NCBI GenBank assembly: GCA_964393835.1
Contig: CAYMUN010000003.1
Span: 11,334 to 75,333, forward strand
Length of the DNA stretch: 64,000 nucleotides
Source: CAYMUN01 sp964393835
GTDB taxonomy: Bacteria > Patescibacteriota > Saccharimonadia > Saccharimonadales > UBA4665
Reading direction: 5' to 3'
Part shown: piece after piece, positions 51,801 through 60,290 of the stretch
Numbering within the stretch: position 1 is the stretch's first letter
Layout: each line of letters begins with the position of its first letter
Translations under genes and position numbers: made by a program
Notes under the pieces: generated by a model
What the model was told of the DNA's origin: nothing
Databases searched by the model: none
The model's input: the letters and a program-made list of their open reading frames with translations, nothing else

Positions 51801-52178
51801 TTATCGCTGCAACCAAGCTAGCGCTTCACTCTCAATCTTGAAATGCTTAACATTTTTTTGCTTTCGAGCTGCCAAAATTACCAAATTAGTTACTTGCCGC
51901 AAATAATGATTGCCCCCGTACAGGGCGATCTTATGATACGGTAAAGCTTTGAGGGCCCGGGCACCGGCCTGGCGGGCCGATAAGCTCTGCCTGCCGATAC
52001 CGTCGATATTAACCAGGAAATTAAGCGGAACGTTTGTGTCTTTGGCCTGCAAACGGGCAATCACGGCCGCCGTTTCAGTTATCATGTCCTTGATAGTCGT
52101 TCCATTTTGATCACCATTGTAGACGTGATGAATAATGCCGTTAGGATCGAGAAAGACTTGATTGGGCATTACTAACAC
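51801..52178 (-). CDS. SpoIIAA/STAS-like small protein
   Basis: 125 aa from a GTG at 52178 (an ATG at 52169 is also possible). The segment FLVNIDGIGRQSLSARQAGARAL, HKIALYGGNHYLRQVTNLVI and the ending FKIESEALAWL match the pattern of SpoIIAA-like (STAS/CRAL-TRIO fold) proteins, which usually end in EALAWL. Such domains bind nucleotides, lipids or partner regulators. Lying between a response regulator and a histidine kinase, it may modulate that signalling route; the partner is not known. Confidence 0.68.
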   Translation of the reverse strand: MLVMPNQVFLDPNGIIHHVYNGDQNGTTIKDMITETAAVIARLQAKDTNVPLNFLVNIDGIGRQSLSARQAGARALKALPYHKIALYGGNHYLRQVTNLVILAARKQKNVKHFKIESEALAWLQR

Positions 52179-52186
52179 TGCCCCGA

Positions 52187-52588
52187 CTAGGGATTAGTAG
52201 AAGCGCCGGCTTCTTTAAGCTGATTGCGAACGCTCTCTACCAGGTCGGCAATAGCCCAGTCGGATTTGACCAAAAAGTCATGGGCGCCATTGGCCAGGGC
52301 TTCGTGCACTTCTTTAGAATCGCTGAGGTTAGTCATGACAATGACGCGGATGTTTTTGCCGTTTTCGTAAGTACGTAGTTTTTTGAGCATGCTTAAGCCA
52401 TCCAATTGCGGCATAACGATATCAAGCAAGATGACGTCTGGTTGCTTTTCCAGGGCGGTCAAGAGGGCCTGGGCACCGTCCTTAGCAATCAGCACGTCGA
52501 AGTTTTCATTATCAAAGCGCTCGCTCAGCACCTCTACCAGAGGTTCGTCGTCCTCTACAATTAAAATCTTAGGCCGTTTATCACCCAT
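52187..52588 (-). CDS. Single-domain response regulator
   Basis: 133 aa, receiver domain only. The phosphoacceptor is Asp56 (LLDIVMPQLDG), the acidic pair is in VEDDEP, Thr is in VIVMTNLSD, and the invariant Lys is K108 (FLVKSDW). No output domain, so it signals by protein contact, possibly with the SpoIIAA-like protein or a diguanylate-like partner elsewhere. AAAGGAG lies 5 nt before the ATG, and an extended -10-like TGC-TAAAAT is in the gap after the aldolase gene. First gene of a regulator, SpoIIAA-like, kinase operon. Confidence 0.95.
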   Translation of the reverse strand: MGDKRPKILIVEDDEPLVEVLSERFDNENFDVLIAKDGAQALLTALEKQPDVILLDIVMPQLDGLSMLKKLRTYENGKNIRVIVMTNLSDSKEVHEALANGAHDFLVKSDWAIADLVESVRNQLKEAGASTNP

Positions 52589-52644
52589 GAGGACTCCTTT
52601 GCGGGTAGATTAATTAGCTAACTACAAGAATTTTAGCATAAAAA

Positions 52645-53661
52645 CTATAACTGCTCGAAACCTTCCGACCATTGCCCCCGAGCAGCCAGGCTATTGGCCT
52701 CTAAGCGCTGGAGGTAGGCGGTCCGGGCCTCGCTAGTCTTATCGCCGGCCCATAGCTTAAGGACAGGATTTTGGATGGCCCGACTGTACGAAAACGATAG
52801 CGGCCAAGGAGTATCGCCGATCTTATTCATGGCGTCCAGATGGGCCGTGGCCTCCAGCTCACTCTGCCCACCGGACAAAAAAACGACTCCTCCGAGGTTG
52901 GGGGGCACCTGTTTTTTGAGGACTTTGACGGTTTGGGCGGCCACTGTCTGGACGTCAGCCCGGCTGGCGGCATCTTTGCCAGATAACACCATGCTGGCTT
53001 TGAGGATAGTGCCCTCCAGCAGAACATCCTGGTTTTTGAGGGCCGCAAAAAGTATCTCGAGCGTTTGGGCGGTGACGTCGTAACAGCGTTCGATAGAATG
53101 ATTGCCATCAAGTAGGATTTCTGGCTCTACCACGGGTACGATGCCGGCTTCCTGGGCTAAGGCAGCGTAGCGGGCTAGACTGTGGGCATTAGCCTCGTGA
53201 CAGGCGATACTCGGCAGTTGATCGCCATCGATAGTGATGACCGCCCGCCATTTCGCAAAACCGGCTCCCCGGGCGGCATAGTCAGCAAACCGCTCGCGCA
53301 GCCCGTCTAATCCCTCGGTAACCAATTCGCCGGGGTGCAGCGCCAAATCCTTAGCGCCCATATCAACTTTGATGCCGGGAATAATTCCCTTGCTTTTGAG
53401 CACCTCGGCAAACGGCGTGCCAGCATCGTCGGCCTGGCGAATGGTTTCATCAAACAAAATAACGCCGCTCAAGTAGTTTTCGATACCTACGGTGCTGAGC
53501 AGCAACTGGCGATAGCTGCGTCGAATCTCCGGTGTGCTGTCTAGCCCGACTGCCTCGAGGCGCTTATTGGCGGTAGCGCTGCTTTCGTCGGCGGCCAGCA
53601 GCCCTTTGCCTGGCGCGAGCAAAGCTTGAACGGTGTCTTTGAGCTGCTGTTGGTACTTCAC
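52645..53661 (-). CDS. fbaB: Fructose-bisphosphate aldolase, class I
   Basis: 338 aa, eukaryote-like class I aldolase using a Schiff base instead of zinc. Seen are APGKGLLAADESSATANKRL, GAGFAKWRAV (K137), and the Schiff-base Lys K221 in LLEGTILKASMV. VVFLSGGQSELEAT is the phosphate site. It interconverts fructose 1,6-bisphosphate and triose phosphates. The GTG start overlaps the FBPase stop (GTGA), so the two consecutive gluconeogenic enzymes are cotranslated. The symbol follows class I usage and is tentative. Confidence 0.94.
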   Translation of the reverse strand: MKYQQQLKDTVQALLAPGKGLLAADESSATANKRLEAVGLDSTPEIRRSYRQLLLSTVGIENYLSGVILFDETIRQADDAGTPFAEVLKSKGIIPGIKVDMGAKDLALHPGELVTEGLDGLRERFADYAARGAGFAKWRAVITIDGDQLPSIACHEANAHSLARYAALAQEAGIVPVVEPEILLDGNHSIERCYDVTAQTLEILFAALKNQDVLLEGTILKASMVLSGKDAASRADVQTVAAQTVKVLKKQVPPNLGGVVFLSGGQSELEATAHLDAMNKIGDTPWPLSFSYSRAIQNPVLKLWAGDKTSEARTAYLQRLEANSLAARGQWSEGFEQL

Positions 53662-54635
53662 GTGGTCTCCTTATAATTGTTTACTATTTTTGGATTACCG
53701 ATAATAACGGGTATGCGCTGGTGCAATGAGGTCGGTATGATCTCCAGAATATTTTGACTGCCGGTGGTCGCTGCCCCGCCGGCCTGGACGGCCAAAAAAG
53801 CTATCGGCTTAGCCTCGTAATTTAAACGTAATTTGGGCTTGTACTCTTGGCCGCCTTTGGTATCAACCGCCGGGTAAAAAAACACACCGCCTTTGAGGAG
53901 CGTACGATGAAAGTCGGCTACAAAAGAGCCAATCCACCGTAAGCGGCCAATTTTAGCTTTGAGTCGGCTAACATAGGCTTGATCTGCCGGCGCCATAAAA
54001 TCACTATAGCCCTCGTTTACGCTGTAATAAGGGCAATCAGCCGGCATCGTCAGGTGATCGTCACTGAGCAGGAATTCGCCGAGATCAACATCGAGAGTGA
54101 ATTCATGGACGCCATCACCCCAGCTAAAAACCAGCATAGTGCTGGGCCCGTACAGGATGTAGCCGGCCAGCACCTGATCCTTGCCAGGTTGTAAAAACTG
54201 TCGCTCGTCACCCGGCTCTATGCCCTCCAGCTTTTTGTGAACTGAAAAAATAGTGCCAATACTGACGTTGACGTCAATATTACTGCTGCCATCGAGCGGA
54301 TCAAAGGCGATTACGTAGCGAGCATCCGGGCTCTGCAGATCGACGACCTGGTCTTCTTCTTCGCTGGCTAAAGCCGCGAATAAGCCGGTACTTTTTAGAT
54401 AGGATTTACAGAGTTCATTGGTATAAATATCGAGCTTGGCCTGGGTTTCATCCTGGATGTTAGTGCTGTCAGCTAGGCCGCGGACATGGGCCAGGCCGGC
54501 TCGGTTGGTATGGGCCGAAATCAACTTGCCAATTGTGGCGATATTGGACATGACCATCACCAGCTCTAATCGTTCCGGATGACCGCTGAGGGCCTCTAGG
54601 AGGTACTGGTCTAAAGTCTTGCCGGCGAGTAACAT
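53658..54635 (-). CDS. fbp: Fructose-1,6-bisphosphatase, class I
   Basis: 325 aa. It removes the C1 phosphate of fructose 1,6-bisphosphate, the committing gluconeogenic step. Metal-binding motifs are LASEEED and FDPLDGSSNIDVNVSIGTIF (in part: DPLDGSSNIDVN). YSVNEGY and LRWIGSFVADFHRTLLKGG are the sugar phosphate site, and KIVNNY lies at the end. The ATG overlaps the stop of the ABC exporter (TAATG). FBPase plus aldolase point to hexose or pentose synthesis from smaller carbon units, consistent with the demand for PRPP. Confidence 0.94.
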   Translation of the reverse strand: MLLAGKTLDQYLLEALSGHPERLELVMVMSNIATIGKLISAHTNRAGLAHVRGLADSTNIQDETQAKLDIYTNELCKSYLKSTGLFAALASEEEDQVVDLQSPDARYVIAFDPLDGSSNIDVNVSIGTIFSVHKKLEGIEPGDERQFLQPGKDQVLAGYILYGPSTMLVFSWGDGVHEFTLDVDLGEFLLSDDHLTMPADCPYYSVNEGYSDFMAPADQAYVSRLKAKIGRLRWIGSFVADFHRTLLKGGVFFYPAVDTKGGQEYKPKLRLNYEAKPIAFLAVQAGGAATTGSQNILEIIPTSLHQRIPVIIGNPKIVNNYKETT

Positions 54636-56473
54636 TATCGATAATTATACGGCATTTTTTGTGGCCGCGATAACATGCGCTCATAGCCGGCCAAGCCGCC
54701 GTACACTTCAATCGGCTGCACCGTACCGTCTTTGATGACGTAGATCCGATCCATGGTGCCCAAAATCGACAGATCGTGGGTAACAAACAAACTGGTACGA
54801 TCAGCCATCAATTGGTTGAGAGCATCGAGAACTTCTTTGGCGGAGCGTCGATCCAGGGCAGAGGTTGGCTCGTCAAGCAAAAGGATGGGGGCATTGCGTA
54901 ACAGTGAGCGAGCAATGGAAATCCGTTGTTTTTGGCCGCCCGACAGATGGACGCTCGAATCTCCTACCATGGTGTCAAACATCTTGGGCAGCTTCACGAT
55001 AAATTCGGTGGCGTTCGCTAGCTCGGCGGCGGCGCTAATTTGCTCGATGCCGGGCTCGGTGTTGACCCGGGCGCCAAAGGCGATGTTTTCGCCAATAGTC
55101 ATTGTCAGTAAGTCTGATTCCTGAGTAACGACACTGAAATATTGCCGGACGTCGCGGACGTCAAAACTTTCGATCGGTTGACCGCTTAGATAAATTTCTC
55201 CGTTCTGGTGAGGGATAAACCCTAAAATCACATCAAACAGCGTGGATTTGCCGCTGCCGCTCGGCCCAATCAAACCAACTTTTTCATTAGGATAGATATC
55301 GAATGAAACATCTGACAGGATTGGCTTATCACCGCGTAAGACATCGACGTTTCGAAACGCGATTAATGGCGGGAGCTTGCCAGCTGACTGCCAGGCTTGA
55401 CGCGCCTGGGCTACTGCGACCGGATTAGGCGTCACGGTAGCCTGCCCGACTTCCGGGCTGTCCACTATCTCGTAGACCTTAGTCAGGTGAATTTTGAGTG
55501 TCTTGATCTTATTGATAGTGCTAGCAATGGCATGCAGCGGGCCGCTCAGGTAGCTGACATAACTAAAAAATATCACTAACTCGCCAACCGTCAGCATGCC
55601 GTGAAGAATCAGGATACCGCCCACCAGCAGCAGTACAGTGGACTGGATCAGTGAGCCAGTAGAGTTCACTAAATTAAAGAAATAAGTGGTTTTACGTTGG
55701 CGCAAGCCGGCCTGGTAGTTAGTCCCCAGGTGATTTACGAGTTGGGTCGATTGGGTGCGGATGCGATCAAATAATCTAATTAACCGGCTCTGGTTGAGCG
55801 ATTCTTCGGTAAAGCTAAAAAGTTTAGAGGCTGTCTCACGTAAGACCCGAGCCTGGCGCTCGATAATCGGATTAAAGTAGCGGATAGACAGGGCGATAAT
55901 CGGTACTGGCGCCAAGGCTATAAGTCCTAGCCGCCAGTTAATCAATAACAAAATAGTAATAGCGCCGGTGAGCCGAATGACTGATTCAAAAATTGTCAAA
56001 CCTACCTCTATAATAAAATCTGCTACGGCTTTAGTCTCCGAAGTTTGCCGAAACAGGTAATCGCCGACTGTATGTTCGCTAAAAGTATCCGGCGGCAGGC
56101 CGATAATCTTTTCAAATAGCTTCTGCTGGATCGATTTATCAATGTTAAAGTTTAACCAGGCACTCAGCCGCATCTGGATGTAGCCTGAGATACTGCCGAT
56201 GACAAACAAGACGGCCGAAATAGCCGTGACGATAAATAGCAGACTGGTGGCGTGGGTATACGGTGCCAACGGCCCGGGTGCCCGAACAGTGCCGACCACC
56301 GAGTCGATAAAAATTTTAGTCGGCCACGGTTGCAGCAGCCCGATACCGATGTCCAGCAGCGCAAAACCGGCCAGCAATGCCAGAGCCCACCAGTACTGTT
56401 TGGTTAATATTGCCAAATGCTCACGAATGTTGGATGGGGGTGTTGCTTTTTTATTTTCAGTGCTATACTGCAT
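54635..56473 (-). CDS. ABC exporter, fused permease-ATPase
   Basis: 612 aa half-transporter. Six membrane helices lie in the first 330 residues (type IV exporter fold). The ATPase domain follows with GPSGSGKST, the Q-loop VTQESDL, signature HLSGGQKQRISIARSLL, Walker B ILLLDEPTSALD and VTHD. It works as a dimer to export a lipid, peptide or drug; the substrate is unknown. TAGTAT with a TGT extension lies 7 nt before the ATG. First gene of an operon continuing into fbp and aldolase by overlaps, an odd partnership without a clear functional reason. Confidence 0.93.
   Translation of the reverse strand: MQYSTENKKATPPSNIREHLAILTKQYWWALALLAGFALLDIGIGLLQPWPTKIFIDSVVGTVRAPGPLAPYTHATSLLFIVTAISAVLFVIGSISGYIQMRLSAWLNFNIDKSIQQKLFEKIIGLPPDTFSEHTVGDYLFRQTSETKAVADFIIEVGLTIFESVIRLTGAITILLLINWRLGLIALAPVPIIALSIRYFNPIIERQARVLRETASKLFSFTEESLNQSRLIRLFDRIRTQSTQLVNHLGTNYQAGLRQRKTTYFFNLVNSTGSLIQSTVLLLVGGILILHGMLTVGELVIFFSYVSYLSGPLHAIASTINKIKTLKIHLTKVYEIVDSPEVGQATVTPNPVAVAQARQAWQSAGKLPPLIAFRNVDVLRGDKPILSDVSFDIYPNEKVGLIGPSGSGKSTLFDVILGFIPHQNGEIYLSGQPIESFDVRDVRQYFSVVTQESDLLTMTIGENIAFGARVNTEPGIEQISAAAELANATEFIVKLPKMFDTMVGDSSVHLSGGQKQRISIARSLLRNAPILLLDEPTSALDRRSAKEVLDALNQLMADRTSLFVTHDLSILGTMDRIYVIKDGTVQPIEVYGGLAGYERMLSRPQKMPYNYR
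56443..56469 (+). promoter_or_regulatory. Strong promoter of the small acidic protein
   Basis: TTGCTT (56443-56448), 15 nt spacer rich in T, TGC-TATACT (56461-56469). The start would be near 56476, giving a 30-nt leader that carries AAGGAG. It overlaps the start of the divergent exporter gene. Confidence 0.6.
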
Positions 56474-56505
56474 GTGTTAAATACTAACATAAGGAGTAAA
56501 ATAAA

Positions 56506-56730
56506 ATGTCACACGATGGAATGGACGACAGTGGTCATCACGGTCAGGGCGGCGGCATGGACAACATGGTGCCTCCTACGGGCGGCCAGCCAATGGACGA
56601 CGACGCTAATGATATGCGCGGTCGTGCCGCTGAAAACGAGCAAGAGACCGGCACCGAAGCTGTGCACGGCGGCGGCCACGGTGCTGACGACCCTGCTGGC
56701 GACGACAACGGCGTAGACCCAGCGGTCTAA
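56506..56730 (+). CDS. Small acidic Gly/Asp/His/Met-rich protein
   Basis: 74 aa, unrecognised and low complexity: MSHDGMDDSGHHGQGGGMD at the start and HGGGHGADDPAGDDNGVD near the end. It has no hydrophobic core, signal peptide or cysteine, and is expected to be disordered and strongly acidic. His, Met and Asp clusters could bind metal. That it is a real, well-expressed gene is supported by an extended -10 promoter, AAGGAG 9 nt before the ATG, and a long intrinsic terminator 20 nt after the stop: a complete monocistronic unit, rare in this window. Confidence 0.75.
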   Translation: MSHDGMDDSGHHGQGGGMDNMVPPTGGQPMDDDANDMRGRAAENEQETGTEAVHGGGHGADDPAGDDNGVDPAV

Positions 56731-56749
56731 GCAAAGCCTCGACATTTAC

Positions 56750-56781
56750 AATAGGGTTCCCGATCGGGAGCCCTATTTTTT
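56750..56781 (+). terminator. Intrinsic terminator after the small acidic protein
   Basis: Stem AATAGGG-T-TCCCGA pairs with TCGGGA-G-CCCTATT, 13 Watson-Crick pairs and one T-G, with almost no loop; a TTTTTT tract follows. The best intrinsic terminator in the window. Confidence 0.9.
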
Positions 56782-56803
56782 ATATCTTGTTGATCAGCGC
56801 GAG

Positions 56804-56812
56804 TGGTAAAAT
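56804..56812 (+). promoter_or_regulatory. Extended -10 of cfa, leaderless spacing
   Basis: TGG-TAAAAT, then ACGGCC (6 nt) and the ATG at 56819. No Shine-Dalgarno sequence. The terminator just upstream means this gene needs its own promoter, which strengthens the call. Confidence 0.6.
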
Positions 56813-56818
56813 ACGGCC

Positions 56819-57985
56819 ATGGAAAAGCAGATTATCGACAAGCTGTTAGCACAGATCAAGCGAGGCACCCTAGGCGTTACCTACTGGGATGGCGAAACAC
56901 GCCAGTATGGCCACGGCCAACCGGTAGCGGCTATCACACTCCATGACCGTAAGCTGCTGAGAAAATTACTTAAAGGCCCCAGCTTGGCTTTTGGCGAGGC
57001 CTATGTAGACGGCGCTGTCGAAGTCCACGAGCCATTTGAAAACCTGCTCAAACTAACCGAGCTCAATCCCCTGGATCTGCGTTTAGGCAGTCCGCGCCGT
57101 CAACAAAGGCGTTTGCACAAAAACAAACCGTCTAAACAGGCCGGCTATATTGCCCATCACTACGACATCGGCAATAGTTTTTATCAGCTGTGGCTGGATG
57201 CGACGATGAGCTATTCTTGCGCCTATTTTAAGTTGCCTGGCGACGGTCTAGAGCGAGCTCAAATCCAAAAAACCGACCATATTCTTCGAAAACTACAATT
57301 GCAGCCAGGTATGAGGCTGCTCGATATTGGCTGTGGTTGGGGCTACTTGCTGGTGAGGGCTGCTAAAAAATACAAAATTAAAGGCGTGGGCGTGTCACTG
57401 AGCCACGAGCAGATTGTCTACGCCAAGCAGCTCGCCAAACAGCAGGGAGTTGAAAATTTAATCGACTTCCGCCTCCAAAATTACCTCGATCTGCCCAGAG
57501 ATCAGCTGTTTGACCGGATCGTTAGTGTTGGTTTTTTTGAGCATGTCGGCCGCTCCAACCTCGACGATTATTTTAAGCAGGTCGAGCGTTTGCTGAGGTC
57601 GGACGGTATTTCGGTGTTGCATTCTATAACGCACCAGGACGAATCACCGAGTGATCCGTGGATCGACAAGTACATTTTTCCCGGTGGCTACTTACCAAGC
57701 GTACGTGAGACCACTGCCCTGCTGCCCGATCACGATCTCTACCTATTTGATTATGAAAACCTCGGCCAGCACTATGCTCGCACTCTTGAAAAGTGGTGGC
57801 AAAACTTTGAGCGCCACAAAGACGATGTAATTAAAATGTATGACGAGCGCTTCTATCGGATGTGGCGACTGTACCTCTTGACCTCTATGACAGCCTTTAA
57901 AACTGGCAGCGCCCAACTCTCGCAATGGACATTTAAAAAAGGCCGTGATCCGCAGTGGCCTCTCACCCGCGCCTACTTGTACTAG
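56819..57985 (+). CDS. cfa: Cyclopropane-fatty-acyl-phospholipid synthase
   Basis: 388 aa, full length. It transfers a methylene group from S-adenosylmethionine to unsaturated acyl chains in membrane lipids. The N-terminal lipid-binding region (1-105) includes FGEAYVDGAVEV. The SAM-binding motif is LLDIGCGWGYLLVRAA, preceded by IAHHYDIGNSFYQLWLD and YSCAYF. GFFEHVGRSNLDDYF and HSITHQDESPSDPWIDKYIFPGGYLPS (in part: DPWIDKYIFPGGYLPS) are catalytic-region signatures. CPR cells are thought to take up lipids from hosts, so this enzyme may remodel acquired membranes. Confidence 0.95.
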   Translation: MEKQIIDKLLAQIKRGTLGVTYWDGETRQYGHGQPVAAITLHDRKLLRKLLKGPSLAFGEAYVDGAVEVHEPFENLLKLTELNPLDLRLGSPRRQQRRLHKNKPSKQAGYIAHHYDIGNSFYQLWLDATMSYSCAYFKLPGDGLERAQIQKTDHILRKLQLQPGMRLLDIGCGWGYLLVRAAKKYKIKGVGVSLSHEQIVYAKQLAKQQGVENLIDFRLQNYLDLPRDQLFDRIVSVGFFEHVGRSNLDDYFKQVERLLRSDGISVLHSITHQDESPSDPWIDKYIFPGGYLPSVRETTALLPDHDLYLFDYENLGQHYARTLEKWWQNFERHKDDVIKMYDERFYRMWRLYLLTSMTAFKTGSAQLSQWTFKKGRDPQWPLTRAYLY

Positions 57986-58035
57986 GTATATATGGGCTGG
58001 TATGGCATAATTAACACAAATCACAACTTTTAGAT

Positions 58036-59715
58036 ATGAGTATTATTAATCAATCCCAAGAAGTCATTAGCCGCATTTCTGGTGCGACTATTGAGCGTGG
58101 GCTCATCGATCTTGCTCAAATCGGCGGCACACCTATTGATGCTACCCCGGAGCAAGCTGAGCGGTACGCACCAAATCGCCTGGCGCTGACAGCGGCAGAC
58201 CATGCTGGTCGCCAGCATATCTATGGACTTATGCAAGAGGCGGGATTACAGCCCAACGAACTTCATCCTTTAGCCTTGGTCGGTGCTCTGACCGGAGCTG
58301 ATCCGTCATTGGCACCAGTTACCATACTATCGCATTATGACACCGTGCCAGCCGCCGACATGTATGACGGTGTCCTGGGCGTCATCGGCGGGATTACGGT
58401 GCTGCGCGCGATCCAAGACAGCGATATCCAGCCTCGGCGCGGCATCCAGGTGCTGGCTCTTACCGGGGAAGAATCATCGCGGTTTAAGTTTGCCCTGTTT
58501 GGAAGCCGCGCAGTGTTTTCTGGACTGGCTGACGAAGAATTATTGGCCGCCGACAGCGATGGCACCCGTATCATGGATGAGCTCGATGACGATGAGATTG
58601 TCGCCGTTCAAACGCCGCTATTTGGTGAAGAGCCTTGGGAGCTGCCTGTACCGCATGCTGCTATAGAGCTGCATGTCGAGCAAGGCTCTCGCTTGCAAGA
58701 ATTAGCTTGCGATCTCGGTGTTGTCGAAGCAATAGCCGCGCCGATGCGGCATATGGTATCTATAGGTGACGTGGCAGTTGCCGCCGAAGCAAGTCCCCTA
58801 CCCCACAGGCAATACTTAGAATTAGTTGTGCAAGGCCGATCAGATCATTCCGGTGCTACGCCGATGGGGAGTGAACACCGCGCCGATGGATTACTAGAGA
58901 CCGCCAAAGTGCTGGCCCCATTTTTAGACGGCCAGGAAAATTTGGAAACCCTGAGTGTAGAGGGCGTTGCTATCCATGAAGCAGCGCTCAATAAAGTACC
59001 AGGTCTCACCCGCACCCGGTTACGGATTGATGGTATGAGCGAAAGAGAGATTGCCAAAGCCAAAGCTCGACTGCAAGCTCATATCCAAGCCACCAATGAT
59101 ACGCATGCTGAGCAGCCTTTGGCGCTCGGCAGTCGTCCTCTTTCTCTTATAGAACTTCCACCTGAAGCGGATGAGTTTATGCTGGATGCAGCTGAAATGC
59201 GTCGCCGCTATAAGACGGCATTTGAATTTATAACTGCCGTCAATGTCGCGGCCGAAGCCCAAAGCCAGCATCATGTAGTAGGCACGGTCGGCACTTTTGA
59301 GAAAACCGAGGACGGCCAGATCATACTGGGCTTAGATGTCCGCGGCATTGACACTGCTACTCGTGAGCTAGCTCTTGAGCATATCCAAGCGTGCGTCGAT
59401 CAATTGCAGCAGCGCACACCCATACAGCTCAGCGATCCCCTACCAGGCAGCGGCGAGCCGGTCGTTATGGATCAGGATTTAGTGAGAATCGCGCGAGAAG
59501 TAATTGATGAACACGCGCTCGGCGACGCCACGACTCTGTTTAGCGCCGCCGGGCACGACGCCCAAAATGCCGCGAGGGCCGGTATCCCAACCGTGATGTT
59601 ATTTTGCCCCAGTCGGGACGGTATCGCGCATAACCCGGACGCCTACACTTCTCCAGACCAGCTCGAACGAGGCGTCAAAGCGCTGGCAGCACTAGCCCTA
59701 CGTCTAGCCCAATAG
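58036..59715 (+). CDS. M20-family amidohydrolase, hydantoinase/carbamoylase-like, enlarged
   Basis: 559 aa against about 410 for the family. Metal and catalytic motifs are SHYDTVPAADMYDGVLGVIGG (in part: SHYDTVP and YDGVLGVIGGI), LTGEESSRFKFALFGSRA (Glu pair), IELHVEQGSRLQEL, VQGRSDHSGATPMG and AGHDAQNAARAGIPTVML. Known members cleave N-carbamoyl amino acids, allantoate or ureidoglycolate. Extra residues lie in an N-terminal helical region and an insertion of about 80 residues between the catalytic and dimerisation parts (ALGSRPLSLIELPPEADEF region). CATAAT is 24 nt before the ATG. Substrate unknown; a nitrogen-salvage role is inference. Confidence 0.88.
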   Translation: MSIINQSQEVISRISGATIERGLIDLAQIGGTPIDATPEQAERYAPNRLALTAADHAGRQHIYGLMQEAGLQPNELHPLALVGALTGADPSLAPVTILSHYDTVPAADMYDGVLGVIGGITVLRAIQDSDIQPRRGIQVLALTGEESSRFKFALFGSRAVFSGLADEELLAADSDGTRIMDELDDDEIVAVQTPLFGEEPWELPVPHAAIELHVEQGSRLQELACDLGVVEAIAAPMRHMVSIGDVAVAAEASPLPHRQYLELVVQGRSDHSGATPMGSEHRADGLLETAKVLAPFLDGQENLETLSVEGVAIHEAALNKVPGLTRTRLRIDGMSEREIAKAKARLQAHIQATNDTHAEQPLALGSRPLSLIELPPEADEFMLDAAEMRRRYKTAFEFITAVNVAAEAQSQHHVVGTVGTFEKTEDGQIILGLDVRGIDTATRELALEHIQACVDQLQQRTPIQLSDPLPGSGEPVVMDQDLVRIAREVIDEHALGDATTLFSAAGHDAQNAARAGIPTVMLFCPSRDGIAHNPDAYTSPDQLERGVKALAALALRLAQ

Positions 59716-59743
59716 CGGCAGCTTACGATCGCGGAGGCGTCTG

Positions 59744-60193
59744 CTAGAAATCGGCGATGACGATTTTGTGCATTTTCATCAGGTGGGGGAAGGCATCGGG
59801 GCGCTTCATCAGTTCTTCCATGTTTTTGGGGACTACTTGCCAGCTGAGGCCGTACTGGTCTTTGCACCAGCCGCACTGCTCGGATTCTGGTACTGTCGAG
59901 AGTTTTTCCCAGTAGTAATCGATCTCTGCCTGGTCTTTGCAGGGGATCGAAAAGGAGATGGCTTCGTTAAACTTAAACTCCGGGCCGGCATTAATAGCCA
60001 CGAAACGGTTACCGCTGAGCTCGAATTCAATTGTCAGCTCTTTGCCGGCCAGTGCCTTTTGGAAATCGGCCAAACCCTCATTTGGATAGTAGGTGGTCGA
60101 AATAATTTTACTATCCGGAAACACTGAGACGTAAAAATCGGCCGCCTCTTTAGCGTTACCGTCAAACCAGAGATTCGGTGTGATGTCTTTCAT
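59744..60193 (-). CDS. VOC-superfamily protein (PhnB/3-demethylubiquinone methyltransferase-like fold)
   Basis: 149 aa from ATG 60193 (MKDITPNLWFDGNAKEAADFY); an ATG at 60208 adds five residues, and longer frames start inside the neighbouring gene. Family pattern is clear: ITPNLWFDGNAKEAADFYVSVF, ELSGNRFVAINAGPEFKFNEAISFSI, CGWCKDQYGLSWQVVP. Members include PhnB-like and glyoxalase-like proteins, many without known activity. A run of G before the ATG may serve as Shine-Dalgarno. Possible C-terminal convergence with the M20 gene over 28 nt. Confidence 0.88.
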   Translation of the reverse strand: MKDITPNLWFDGNAKEAADFYVSVFPDSKIISTTYYPNEGLADFQKALAGKELTIEFELSGNRFVAINAGPEFKFNEAISFSIPCKDQAEIDYYWEKLSTVPESEQCGWCKDQYGLSWQVVPKNMEELMKRPDAFPHLMKMHKIVIADF

Positions 60194-60290
60194 AAAGCCC
60201 CCCGCCATCGTTATGTATCGTACTACTATAGTATCAGGTATGTTGATTTTGAGCGATGATCGCAGCCGAGCCAACAGCAAGGCCGCCGAG

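Noticed and set aside
54636..54649. TATAAT 8 nt before fbp
   Set aside because: Encoded by the last codons (Tyr-Asn-Tyr) of the ABC exporter, with which fbp overlaps; not needed to explain expression.
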